This document shows positions 42,501-51,105 of a DNA stretch of 64,000 nucleotides, one piece after another. The translations under genes and the position numbers were made by a program. The notes beneath the pieces were generated by a model that was not told where the DNA came from, made no database searches, and saw only the letters and a list, made by a program, of their open reading frames with translations. How positions within the stretch are numbered: position 1 is the stretch's first letter; every line of letters begins with the position of its first letter. This stretch comes from Paenibacillus durus (GTDB taxonomy: Bacteria > Bacillota > Bacilli > Paenibacillales > Paenibacillaceae). Location: positions 3,782,001 through 3,846,000 of the forward strand of contig NZ_CP009288.1 in NCBI RefSeq assembly GCF_000756615.1, written 5' to 3'.

Positions 42501-45013
42501 TGATTCGCCTGCATCTCATAGACCTGGGCAATGGCAAAGCTGTCGCTCGTCTGCTTTAGAAGAATGGCGCATGCCTTGTCGGCTTCTTCGGTACGGTGGG
42601 TCAAATAACCGCATTCGGCATACAGTCTATAAATTTCCGAGGTCCGCCGCTCATCGTTCTTCCATGGGCTCTTCTGCAAAAGGCTAAACGCTGCTTCCAG
42701 GAACGCAAATGCGGCGTCATAGCCAAAGACCGCCTTCGCTTGGTTTGCGGCTTTCAGATTGAGCTGAATAGCTTGATTGATTTCATCCTCTTCGCTGATA
42801 AATTCAATCCCTTTATTGATATGCGTTACAATATCTGCGAGCCTATCTTCAATTTCTCCGGGAGCCAGCTGCATAAGCAGCAGTCTTCCTATTTTCAGAT
42901 GCAGCTTCTTGCTTGTCCCGGCATCGATCATTTGGTAGCAAACCTGCTGAAGCCGGTCATGCTGGAATTTGAAATAAGCGTTAATATCCCGGGGGATGTC
43001 CTCCGTCTCTTCAAGGAGACTGGGCAGCATGGAGTGATTCGTGTCGGCAGGAATGATAATATCCTCACCCATGGCCTTAATGAGAGACTTGGCAATAACC
43101 CGCTGCTCCTCTTCGGCGATCAGGGACAGCATTCTGTAATCGAACAGATTGCCAATCGATGCGCATAATCTTAGTACTCTCTGGTCTTCCTCCGGCAGGG
43201 CTTGCAGCTTCATCATCAAGAACTCGACGACATTGTCGTTAATATTCAAATCGGAGATTTGGGCAAGCACCCACTTCCATTGGCCTTCCAGGTCGTCAAA
43301 ATAAATAAAGCCGTTCTTATGCAATTCAATTAAAACTTCGTTTATAAAAAAGGGATTCCCTTTAGTTCTCGCATAAATAATTTCGGAAAGTTCCTTTACC
43401 CTATCGGGTTCGGCATAAAGCGTATCTGCAATGAAGCTTTCCACATCCCTGAGGGACAAGGAACCCAAGGCGATTTTTCCTGCTTCCGTACTTCTTTCAA
43501 TTTTAGCGATAGCGGCAAAAAGGGGACCGCTCTCCGGCGCCGCAAGCTGCCTGTATGAGCAAATGATAAATAATTTCCGCAAATGATTACTGAGCGCCAG
43601 CTTCTCCATAAGCTGCAAGTTTGACAAATCGGCCCACTGAACATCATCCAGAAATAAGACCAAGGGTCTTTCATTATTCGTAATCCCCGCGATAAAGTTA
43701 ATGAAGGTCTGAACGAAGCGGTTGATTTCCTCGGCAGGATTCAGAGGCTCAATTTCCGGCTGAACACCGATCAGCTTCGCAAGTTCAGGTATGATATTCG
43801 TGATCAGGATTCCATTGCCGTCCAAAGCGGTTCTCAGAGACATCTCCAGTTTCTTCTTATACTCGTTATCAGTGCTGTCAAGCAGCTGATGAATCAATTT
43901 CCTGAAAGCCTGGATCATCGCGCTATATGGGCTGTTCTGGTTATACTGATCGAACTTTCCTGCCGCAAAAAGCCCTTTCTCCTGACTTATATATTGATAT
44001 AGCTCGTTCACCAGGGCGGTCTTGCCTACACCTGCATCCCCGGAAATCAGCATGATTTGCGGTTTGTCTCTCAAGCTTGTTCTAAAGGCGTCAGCCAGAC
44101 GGCTCAGTTCCTCTTCCCTGCCGTAGATTTTTTGCGAAATCCGAAAGATATTCCGTTTATCTTCCTGTGCCAGCTCAAAATCACCGCCGCCGTCCAGACA
44201 TTTCTTTAAATCGGCTTTGATGCCGTAGGCGCTTCGATATCTATTTTCGGGCGATTTCTCCATGAGCTTCATGATGATGCCGGATAATGACCGCGATACT
44301 CTGCCCCCGGTTAGCTGATAAGGAGAAACCGCTTCTTTTGCAATAATGGAGTAAATCTGGTCCAGGATATCAGCCGATTCGAAAGGCTTGACGCCGGTCA
44401 CCATCTCATACAATACAACGCCGAGTGAGTAATAATCCGTTCTGTAATCGATGTTTCTGTTCATCCGGCCGGTTTGTTCCGGAGAGATGTATAATAGACT
44501 GCCTTCCAGGACGCCGCTGTTTTGGAAATCCCGCTTTTCTTTGGACAGCTTAACCGCCAGATCGAAGTCGATCACCTGCACGACGTCTTTTTCCTGATCC
44601 CATACAATATTGGAAGGTTTGATATCTTTATGTATTACATTGTGTTCATGGATGGCTCCAACAATATCGACAATCTTAATAAACAGCCGCAGCAGAGCTT
44701 CCTGATCCGGTTTGTTATCAGCCATGATCCGCTTTAAGGACCGCCCCTGCACATCCTCCAGTACCATAATAAAGTAACCGTTCTGCTCTTCCAGCTTAAG
44801 AGGTTTGATTACGCCATCGACGCATCCGCTTAATTCCCGGAGCATGCTGTATTCCTGCTTGAACCGCAGGACCTCCTCATGCCCGGCAGATTCCGATTTC
44901 AGGACCTTTAATATAACTGTACCCTGGGAGACCGTATCTCTGCATCTGTACACTGATTTGCTAGCATTATCGGAGATCGTTTCCAGCATTAGATAATTGT
45001 CAATCGCAGTCAT
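39581..45013 (-). CDS. giant signalling protein: Ser/Thr kinase, AAA ATPase, helical repeats, GAF, PAS, GGDEF
   Basis: The 1810-residue protein begins with a Ser/Thr kinase domain (about 1-265; HEHNVIHKDIKPSNIVWDQE holds the HxDxKxxN loop, followed by VIDFDLAVKL). An AAA_16-type ATPase follows (Walker A GDAGVGKTALVNEL near 335, VLFLDDVQWAD near 465), then long TPR-like helices (750-1280), a GAF domain (about 1320-1470), a PAS domain with coiled coil (1490-1630) and a C-terminal GGDEF domain with intact GGEEF (about 1740). It resembles multi-sensor kinases of cyanobacteria and Paenibacillus, but ends in a diguanylate cyclase rather than a histidine kinase. ATG 45013 with AAGGTGG was chosen. 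Monocistronic. Confidence 0.92.
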   Translation of the reverse strand: MTAIDNYLMLETISDNASKSVYRCRDTVSQGTVILKVLKSESAGHEEVLRFKQEYSMLRELSGCVDGVIKPLKLEEQNGYFIMVLEDVQGRSLKRIMADNKPDQEALLRLFIKIVDIVGAIHEHNVIHKDIKPSNIVWDQEKDVVQVIDFDLAVKLSKEKRDFQNSGVLEGSLLYISPEQTGRMNRNIDYRTDYYSLGVVLYEMVTGVKPFESADILDQIYSIIAKEAVSPYQLTGGRVSRSLSGIIMKLMEKSPENRYRSAYGIKADLKKCLDGGGDFELAQEDKRNIFRISQKIYGREEELSRLADAFRTSLRDKPQIMLISGDAGVGKTALVNELYQYISQEKGLFAAGKFDQYNQNSPYSAMIQAFRKLIHQLLDSTDNEYKKKLEMSLRTALDGNGILITNIIPELAKLIGVQPEIEPLNPAEEINRFVQTFINFIAGITNNERPLVLFLDDVQWADLSNLQLMEKLALSNHLRKLFIICSYRQLAAPESGPLFAAIAKIERSTEAGKIALGSLSLRDVESFIADTLYAEPDRVKELSEIIYARTKGNPFFINEVLIELHKNGFIYFDDLEGQWKWVLAQISDLNINDNVVEFLMMKLQALPEEDQRVLRLCASIGNLFDYRMLSLIAEEEQRVIAKSLIKAMGEDIIIPADTNHSMLPSLLEETEDIPRDINAYFKFQHDRLQQVCYQMIDAGTSKKLHLKIGRLLLMQLAPGEIEDRLADIVTHINKGIEFISEEDEINQAIQLNLKAANQAKAVFGYDAAFAFLEAAFSLLQKSPWKNDERRTSEIYRLYAECGYLTHRTEEADKACAILLKQTSDSFAIAQVYEMQANHYTYLGMMKESIASGKRGLKALGIKIPDKPGMASVLKEFLKVKVSLRGLTIEEIFEKPEMKDEKVKLIMRLLINIFPPAYISGETSLFAFVVLKKAQLTLKYGNSPESAIAFIGYSILLSGFGDIKGAYDFGRLGIRINDKFDDLQWRGAAHVLYTLFCHVWNEPWDTLQEWFGKAVDSSLRTGSWLYLAHSCFYINLWNPAMDITSYLHESKRYIAMIENTRHKEALAMAKLARQQFLNLAGELKDPLSFNSETFSEEAYLEELEEAKYYSGINVYYIFKMKLLFTYESYGASLTYIDKANKMIGTLTGTAFMEEFSLYTFLNLAYCYKDLNAYGKVKARARMHKEYGRVRKWAAHTPENFLLHERLMKAEWARILGKNELAGKYYDLAIAACEKGNIVRYKALVYELAAKFYNSRQFTEFASYLFRQALYYYSVWGAKGKIKHINQKYQDIVKYKREYPMGRSVTDSTESIDLNSILLASQAISKEIELNNLLEALMEIVIKNAGAQRGCILLRSNTNLLVEGEYRPDDDKITVVVHRHSEDYNLPYSIIHDVEESKETLIYQDACSEAGLINDPYIIKHQPKSLVCMPLINHNKTIAIIYLENNLVTGVFTKERMRIINLLSREMVFSLENASLYTDLERSEEKYRELVNNMLDGIFIIQDMQCKFVNTALARMIGYEMEEMIEQPFDKFIAPAQREDVLALHRKRIDGIDTPGEYESRLVHKDGIQEVDVILKAISINYLNRPAVQGTVKDITERKRAEEELRKHKEHLEELVIERTKELKQNNEELNKNILLIEKISITDELTGLYNRRHFNTIFYSEVGRAGIDKGYLAYIMLDIDYYKKYNDTYGHYEGDNVLRRLGGTIKEQAAKASDYVFRLGGEEFGVIVTGLTPEQSFEYADGIRRSVEELNIPHEKSPVFGYLTVSVGVAAVRVDGLTEKDIYKLADDALYQSKADGRNRVTMLEHKVEHG

Positions 45014-45401
45014 ACCCAGTCCACCTTTAAACATTATCCTACACTTCAATATCGGCATTAAAGTCAAAAATATAAGCGGCAATCAGCCATGGAAAATCGC
45101 CATACCCTGGCGGAAGCCCCTTCCATTTCACCATTAGTATAAGCCTTTTTTGCCACTTTTTCACCAATACCAACCTTTCTTATCATACAAAATGCATAAA
45201 TGCCTATAGTCTCTATTAACGGCTTAACCGGGAATACTGTGAAGGGGTCTTCTTGGATGTTAATCTATGATATGACCAGACTTAAAAGTTTAATATAATG
45301 GCATATATTTCTTTACTTTTTAATGTATTATGCAAAATCATTTACGATTATTAACGCCTACCTTACAATCATCTTATATCAATGATGGGATGAGGTTGAC
45401 C

Positions 45402-45842
45402 ATGGACGAAATCGACCGCAGTATTCTGGAAGCGCTGAAGGAGAACAGCCGGATGACCGTTTCCGACATCAGCAAAAGAGTGAAGCTCTCAATCCCCGCA
45501 GTTACGGAGAGAATCCGCAAAATGGACGAGTCCGGAACGATCGAAGAATACACCGTCAGGATTAACCGGGCCAAGGCAGGCTACAAGCTGCTGGCGTTCG
45601 TGCTGGTCGTCATCGACCGGACGGAGCAAATTCCCTCGTTTCGCGCATTCATATCAGACTGTGACGAGGTGCTGGAATGCCACCACCTTGCAGGCGAATT
45701 TGACTACTTGCTGAAGGTCCTTGTGGAGGACACTGGGGAGCTGGAGAAATTTTTGTCCGATAGGCTGAAAAGCGTGCCGGGAGTGATCAGAAGCAATACC
45801 ATGATTTCCATGTCTTCACTAAAAGAGAAGTGGAACAGATGA
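45402..45842 (+). CDS. Lrp/AsnC-family transcriptional regulator
   Basis: The 146-residue protein begins with the Lrp helix-turn-helix (MDEIDRSILEALKENSRMTV, then SDISKRVKLSIPAVTERIRK) and ends with the ligand-binding RAM domain (LAGEFDYLLKVLVEDTGEL). Members sense amino acids. Start ATG 45402 has GAGG 6 bases upstream; the frame extends 24 codons upstream in non-coding-like sequence. It lies 18 bp before a LysE-type exporter, which it probably controls. The 388-bp gap to the large signalling gene is AT-rich with no gene or strong hairpin that I can see. Confidence 0.93.
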   Translation: MDEIDRSILEALKENSRMTVSDISKRVKLSIPAVTERIRKMDESGTIEEYTVRINRAKAGYKLLAFVLVVIDRTEQIPSFRAFISDCDEVLECHHLAGEFDYLLKVLVEDTGELEKFLSDRLKSVPGVIRSNTMISMSSLKEKWNR

Positions 45843-45860
45843 ACGGGAGGGGGGGAACAC

Positions 45861-46493
45861 ATGATATTCAAGGGGTTAAAATTGGGCCTTCTGCTTCAGC
45901 TTGCCGTGGGTCCGGTTTGTTTGTTTATTTTTCACGCCGCCTCGCTGCGCGGCTTCGCCGCAGCCGAAGCGGGAGTCGCCGGCGTATCGGTGGCTGATGG
46001 TCTATTCATTCTCGCCGCGCTGCGGGGGGTTGCTCTGCTTGGCGCAGGGCGGAGGCCCGGCGGTATTCTTTATGTGCTCGGAGCAGGCACGCTTATGGTG
46101 TTCGGCCTTACTATGATCGCAGGAATATTCGGTTACAGCCTGCTGCCCGTCCTCCCTATTGCGAACGGCTCCGGCCAAGACGGCATGTTTGTCCGCGCCT
46201 TTCTGCTGACCGCATCCAATCCGCTGACTCTCCTCTTCTGGACCGGAATCTTTTCGGCAAAGATGGCTGAGCTTAAGCTGCGGAGCAGCGAGCTGACTCA
46301 GTACGGGCTTGGCTGCCTGCTGGCGACCGTTCTGTTTCTGACGGCGATTGCGCTGCTGGGGCAGTTGGCTCACCCTCTCGTTACACCTGCGTTCGCACAA
46401 TGGCTGAACTTTCTTACCGGCATCCTGTTTCTCTTCTTCGCCTTCCGGCTGATCGTCAAATGGATCTTTAGGTCCGAGGCGCCCACAGCATAA
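45861..46493 (+). CDS. LysE-family amino acid exporter
   Basis: A 210-residue membrane protein with six hydrophobic helices. The first, LKLGLLLQLAVGPVCLFIFH, carries the GP motif of LysE/RhtB exporters, and ASNPLTLLFWTGIF matches the conserved NP element of helix 4-5. It exports an amino acid. It is paired with the upstream Lrp regulator. RBS GGGAGGGGGGG precedes ATG. Its last 26 bp overlap the convergent ynfA gene. Confidence 0.9.
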   Translation: MIFKGLKLGLLLQLAVGPVCLFIFHAASLRGFAAAEAGVAGVSVADGLFILAALRGVALLGAGRRPGGILYVLGAGTLMVFGLTMIAGIFGYSLLPVLPIANGSGQDGMFVRAFLLTASNPLTLLFWTGIFSAKMAELKLRSSELTQYGLGCLLATVLFLTAIALLGQLAHPLVTPAFAQWLNFLTGILFLFFAFRLIVKWIFRSEAPTA

Positions 46494-46794
46494 TGCTGAC
46501 TCCGGCCAAACAGACCGCTGCGCCGATCCAATCGTACAGGTCGGGTGTCTTTTTGTCGACAAGCCATCCCCATAACACAGCCAGCATAATAAAGACACCG
46601 CCATAGGCCGCATACACGCGTCCAAAGCCGGGGAAGCGCTGGAAGGTTGGAATAATGCCGTACACGACAAGGATCAGCGCTCCGGTGATGCCGAACCAGA
46701 GCGGCCTTGATTCCCGCAGCCACAGCCACACCAGGTAACCCCCGCCAATTTCCGCAAGTCCCGCCAAAATAAATAACAGTATGGATATTACCAT
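46468..46794 (-). CDS. ynfA: YnfA-family (UPF0060) small membrane protein
   Basis: The 108-residue protein has four hydrophobic helices and the family hallmarks LFILAGLAEIGGGYLVW, GRVYAAYGGVFI and PDLYDWIGAAVCLAG. YnfA proteins resemble small multidrug resistance transporters; the natural substrate is unclear. It converges with lysE and the two coding regions overlap by 26 bp. ATG 46794 is preceded by AAGGGG. Confidence 0.95.
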   Translation of the reverse strand: MVISILLFILAGLAEIGGGYLVWLWLRESRPLWFGITGALILVVYGIIPTFQRFPGFGRVYAAYGGVFIMLAVLWGWLVDKKTPDLYDWIGAAVCLAGVSIMLWAPRT

Positions 46795-47055
46795 TTGATC
46801 ACCCCTTCTTCCGGAGTTCGGATATCCGGCTATTCAGTTTTTCGCCGATTCCAGAGGGTAATAGTATTCGAGTTATTTTCAGAAAATCCTCTATAATGTG
46901 ACAATTCAGAAGCTATTGCGATTTTTATTTCCTAGTAAATGCAATCTGACATAAAACATTTGGTTGAAGCTTGCACCGCCTTTTGACATAATGAGTTAAA
47001 TAAACAATTACGTCCTTTCATGGGCGGAAAGTATGGAGACAAGGGGGAAGCAGCA

Positions 47056-47325
47056 TTGAAAGGGATCATTACTGTACTCGGAAAAGACAAGGTGGGTATT
47101 ATTGCCAAGGTATGCACGTATTTGGCAGAAAGAAATGTAAATATTCTGGATATTTCTCAGACGATTGTCCAAGATTACTTCAACATGATGATGATTGTCG
47201 ATATTTCGCAAGCGGCGAAATCCACCGAGGTTCTGGTAGAAGAACTGCAGCAGATCGGCGAGGAGATTGGCGTGGAAATCAAGCTGCAGCATGAGGATAT
47301 TTTTAATATTATGCACCGTATTTAA
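47056..47325 (+). CDS. ACT-domain protein (UPF0237)
   Basis: The 89-residue protein is a single ACT domain of the UPF0237 family, starting KGIITVLGKDKVGIIAKVC and containing NVNILDISQTIVQDYF. Start TTG 47056 with AGGGGGA upstream gives the normal family length; a 36-bp longer frame lacks a site. It lies 57 bp upstream of the PFL-family gene, an arrangement conserved across many Firmicutes, which suggests that the ACT domain senses a metabolite for that protein. Confidence 0.92.
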   Translation: MKGIITVLGKDKVGIIAKVCTYLAERNVNILDISQTIVQDYFNMMMIVDISQAAKSTEVLVEELQQIGEEIGVEIKLQHEDIFNIMHRI

Positions 47326-47382
47326 GGCGCTAAGCCGATCCATACAGACTTTTTAATGATAAACGCAAGCGGGAGGGTTACC

Positions 47383-48741
47383 ATGATTTCACTGGTGGAA
47401 GTACAAGAAACGAATAAAATGATCCGCGAGATGAACCTGGACGTGCGGACCATTACCATGGGCATCAGCCTGATGGATTGCGCGCATACGGATTTGAAAG
47501 TGTTTAACCAAAAGATCTATGACAAGATCACCAAATCCGCAGAGAAGCTGGTAAAGACCGGTGAAGATCTGGAAAAACAGTTTGGCGTTCCGATTGTCAA
47601 TAAACGGATTTCGGTTACGCCCATTTCCATTGCGGCGGGTTCTCTGAATACGGACAGCTATGTTCCGGTTGCGGAAGCTTTGGACAAGGCGGCTAAGGAA
47701 GTTGGCGTCAACTTCATCGGCGGATTCTCCGCGCTTGTGCAGAAGGGCTGCACCACGGGCGACCGCAAGCTGATCGAGAGCATTCCCGAAGCGCTCGCCG
47801 TAACGGAAAGAGTATGCTCCTCCGTCAATGTCGGTTCGTCGCGCAGCGGCATCAACATGGACGCCGTCAAGCTGATGGGCGAGATTATTCGCCAGACCGC
47901 TGAGCGTACGGCGGACCGGGACTCTATCGGCTGCGCGAAGCTGGTTGTATTCTGCAACGCCGTGGAGGACAACCCTTTCATGGCCGGTGCTTTCCACGGT
48001 GTAGGCGAACGGGAATGCGTCATTAACGTAGGGGTCAGCGGCCCCGGCGTTGTCAAACGGGCGTTGGAGGAAGTGAAAGGACAGGACTTCGAGACACTGT
48101 GCGAGACGATTAAGCGGACCGCCTTCAAGGTGACCCGTGTCGGCCAGCTCGTAGCGCAGGAAGCATCGAAGCGTCTCGGCGTGCCGTTCGGCATTATCGA
48201 CCTGTCGCTGGCGCCAACGCCGCTGATCGGGGATTCCATCGCGGAAATCTTCCAGGTAATGGGCCTTGAAGAAGCGGGAGCGCCCGGAACGACGGCTGCG
48301 CTCGCCATCCTTAACGACAACGTCAAGAAAGGCGGCGTCATGGCTTCTTCCTATGTAGGCGGACTTAGCGGCGCGTTCATCCCCGTTAGTGAAGACCATG
48401 GCATGATTCAAGCCGTACAGCGCGGCGCGCTGACGCTGGAGAAGCTCGAAGCGATGACCTGCGTCTGCTCGGTCGGACTCGATATGATCGCCATCCCGGG
48501 CGACACGTCCAGAGAGACGATCTCCGGCATCATCGCCGACGAAGCTGCGATCGGCATGGTCAACAACAAGACGACAGCCGTTCGCCTCATTCCCGTGATT
48601 GGCAAGGGAGTCGGCGAGATGGTCGAGTTCGGCGGTCTGCTTGGCTATGCTCCGATTATGCCTGTCAACTCCTTTAACTGCGCGGGCTTTATCGACCGGG
48701 GCGGCCGGATTCCTGCCCCAATCCACAGCTTCAAGAACTAA
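47383..48741 (+). CDS. PFL-family protein (UPF0210 / DUF711)
   Basis: The 452-residue protein begins VQETNKMIREMNLDVRTITM and carries SLMDCAHTDL, GGFSALVQKGCTTGD and CSVGLDMIAIPGDT, all conserved in UPF0210. The fold resembles glycyl-radical enzymes (pyruvate formate-lyase barrel), but no glycyl-radical motif is evident. Biochemical function is unknown. Start ATG 47383 has GGGAGGG 6 bases upstream. It forms an operon with the ACT-domain gene. A GC-rich hairpin (48743-48766) and a strong terminator follow. Confidence 0.95.
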   Translation: MISLVEVQETNKMIREMNLDVRTITMGISLMDCAHTDLKVFNQKIYDKITKSAEKLVKTGEDLEKQFGVPIVNKRISVTPISIAAGSLNTDSYVPVAEALDKAAKEVGVNFIGGFSALVQKGCTTGDRKLIESIPEALAVTERVCSSVNVGSSRSGINMDAVKLMGEIIRQTAERTADRDSIGCAKLVVFCNAVEDNPFMAGAFHGVGERECVINVGVSGPGVVKRALEEVKGQDFETLCETIKRTAFKVTRVGQLVAQEASKRLGVPFGIIDLSLAPTPLIGDSIAEIFQVMGLEEAGAPGTTAALAILNDNVKKGGVMASSYVGGLSGAFIPVSEDHGMIQAVQRGALTLEKLEAMTCVCSVGLDMIAIPGDTSRETISGIIADEAAIGMVNNKTTAVRLIPVIGKGVGEMVEFGGLLGYAPIMPVNSFNCAGFIDRGGRIPAPIHSFKN

Positions 48742-48805
48742 AGCCGGACCGCGAACCCGGTCCGGCCCATGCGCGGTCGGCCGCTTGAGCGCCGCGCCGG
48801 AAGGC

Positions 48806-48857
48806 CAAAAGCCTCCGATCCATCGCTGATTGCTGCGATTGACCGGAGGCTTTTTTC
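48806..48857 (+). terminator. terminator after the PFL gene; left copy of a flanking repeat
   Basis: AAAAGCCTCCG and CGGAGGCTTTTTT form a perfect stem ending in T6. The left arm and loop (48811-48833) recur in opposite orientation at 56362-56384 with one difference in 23 bases. Confidence 0.9.
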
Positions 48858-49046
48858 GATTGGAGCGGGCTGCCGTGCGGTATCCCGAGTATGAAATCAT
48901 TGAACGCGTAATTCCATCCGCTGATCAGCAGACAGCCTTCTCTTCGTAGAAAGCCGCATTTCATTCGTTGACGGATTTCACGGCGGAGCAGATCATTTCC
49001 CCCCGGTACCGGAGTGAAATAAGCGCCTGGACACACAAAAACGACC

Positions 49047-49079
49047 ATAAAAAAAGGCCAACCAGAAAAGGGGCTGACC
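49047..49079 (-). terminator. terminator of the nifB remnant
   Basis: On the minus strand AGGTCAGCC and GGTTGGCCT pair over 9 positions with G-T pairs, followed by seven T residues. It lies about 65 bp beyond the stop at 49143. The sequence 48860-49046 has no gene that I can support. Confidence 0.8.
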
Positions 49080-49142
49080 TCATATACGAAGCAGGCCCCG
49101 CGTCCGGTTAAGCCACGAAGCCCGCTTTATATTCCTGGACCG

Positions 49143-50620
49143 TCACCGCTGCTGCGCAGCGGACGGGCAAGCTGAAGGTGGGGAGCAGGAGATGGAGCTG
49201 AAGAAGCGATGATATTTGGCACACTGCTCCAGCAGCTTGCCGATCTCTCCCTCTCGCGCCAGCGCTGTCAGACCGGCGCGGGCCAGCCGCTCGGCCGGTC
49301 CGGGACCGATCGTGGCGCAGAGAACGATGGAGCAATCCTGCAGCAGCGCCACCGTCTCATCCAGAATCGCCTCCTTGTCCGCTTCCCCGCATTCGGCCTT
49401 GCCGTTGCAGTAAGCCTGAATCCGCCGAACGCCCAGCAGCTTCTGCTCTTGCCCTGATACCTCGTAGACAAGAAACTCGCGTGCATGTCCGAAATGTACA
49501 TTCACCTGGCCCCCGCCGCGCGTCGCCACGGCGATGCGCATGCTGCCGCGCTCTCCTTGCTCTCCCTCATTGGCTTCGCGCCGCTTGTGCTCCGCGGTCG
49601 TCCGGTCCAGCCGGATAAGCAGCTCCTCGCGTGCTGCCGGGTCATATTCCCGGGCCGGTGCGTTTCCGGTCTTGACGCCAAGATCTTCGCCAATCAGCCC
49701 GACCGCGTCGGCGCGGCATTGGCGGCAATGCCGCATGACCGGCATAACCGCCTCGCTGCGCGCCTGCACCTGAAGCGTCAGCGAAGGAGCGGGCTCCTTG
49801 CGTCCTTCCTTCTCATATACGCTGCCAGGCGAGAGAATCAGCGGCATAATATTATGGGAGCAAGCGCCTGCCGCCTTGACCGCCTCGGTCACCTTGATCA
49901 GATGGCTGTCATTAACGCCGGGAATCAGCACGGAATTGACTTTGACCTTTACGCCACACTTCTAGCGATCCGCCGGATGCCCTCCAGCTGGTTGTGCAGT
50001 AACAGTTCTGCAGCCTCCCTGCCCCTGTAGGCCTTACCTCGGAAGAACACAGCGCGGTATACCTCCGCCCCGATCTGCGGATCGACGGCATTGACCGTGA
50101 CGGCCACATGGGAGATGCGATGCCTGACGATATCCTCCGAATAATCGGGCAGCTTCAGCCCGTTGGTACTGAGGCACAGCTGCAGATCGGGCAGGCCTTC
50201 GGACAGCAGGCCGAAGGTTTCGAACGTCTCCCGCGGATTGGCCAGCGGATCGCCGGGTCCTGCGATGCCGACCACAGTCAGCTGCGGCAGCGAAGCCAGC
50301 GTACTGCGCACCTTGGCGTAAGCCTCCTGCGGCGTAAGCACCTTACTGACGACGCCGGGGCGACTCTCGCTGACGCAGTCATATTTGATATTGCAATAAT
50401 TGCAGTTGATATTGCATTTCGGCGCTACCGCCACATGCATGCGGGCAAAATAATGATGCGCCATCTCGTCGTAACAAGGATGGCGTGATTCGTTCGCCAA
50501 CGCAAATACCACCTTTCCATCAATTTGTCCAGGCTCGTCCTTCACCGCGAAGACGATATCCCGATCTGGTACGTTAGAGCTTGGCGGCGATTGTCCGCCG
50601 CAGCCAGACAAGAAATGCAT
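49143..50620 (-). pseudogene. nifB: nifB (FeMo-cofactor core synthesis, radical SAM) with frameshift
   Basis: The first frame (50620-49949, 223 codons) has the NifB start HPCYDEMAHHYFARMHVAVA and the radical-SAM motif CNINCNYCNIKYDC, then stops at TAA. The second (49931-49143) continues exactly where NifB should: LIPGVNDSHLI, NIMPLILSPGS, CRQCRADAVGLIGED and a C-terminal NifX/NafY-like domain (RIAVATRGGGQVNVHFGHAREF). Removing one TG from TGTG at 49955-49958 restores the usual reading RSGVKVKVNSVLIPG. The gene is therefore broken by a 2-base insertion, or the base call is wrong there. It otherwise looks intact and well conserved. Confidence 0.88.
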
Positions 50621-50639
50621 AATGTACCGCCTGAGGGAG

Positions 50640-50912
50640 CGACCGGATCGTTCCGATCATTTCCCACGGAAGCGGGCATCTCATGGTGCGACTCTGCCTA
50701 TGAAGACTTGAGGCTTAAACGAGCGGCAGTGCCGCTCATCTCAAGCCTCCGGTAAACCGGTTGGCTCTGGAATCCGATAACCCGCAAAGCGACAAAAGCC
50801 GGACAACTGCCGCTGCAGTCATCCGGCTTCCTTACATTCGGTCGGCCGTGTTCGTTATCCCATAATCCCCATATGCTTAGGGTATTATAGAACGATCCCC
50901 AGTTTCTGTCAA
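50640..50912 (-). promoter_or_regulatory. strong promoter and structured leader of nifB
   Basis: On the minus strand TTGACA (50907-50912) is exactly 17 bases from TATAAT (50884-50889). The leader of about 255 bases contains a 13-bp hairpin followed by TTTTGTC (50798-50827), which could attenuate transcription. It also has a closing pair GATAAC/GTTATC and a second long hairpin (50706-50748: GAGGCTT...AAGCCTC with GAGCGGCA/TGCCGCTC). No named riboswitch was recognised. Confidence 0.65.
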
Positions 50913-51105
50913 CGGCGAAAGTAACAAATCCATGGAAAAGCAGCGGCGAGCGGCGATCAGTGACTGACGAATGTTCTTGATTCCGTCAAATTCGAATTCT
51001 TATCCAGCCAGTAAATCTATTGACAAAAAATCGATGACAAATCTAAACTGTACAAAACTTATGAGAAAAATAGGATTTATTAAACGAACAGGGGGTTATA
51101 CTTTC

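Noticed and set aside
47389..48900. 503-codon frame on the minus strand
   Set aside because: Antisense to the well-supported PFL-family gene; product is Arg/His/Asp-rich with no family pattern or ribosome binding site.
49108..49335. 75-codon frame on the minus strand at the end of nifB
   Set aside because: Overlaps the restored nifB frame and has no start signal.
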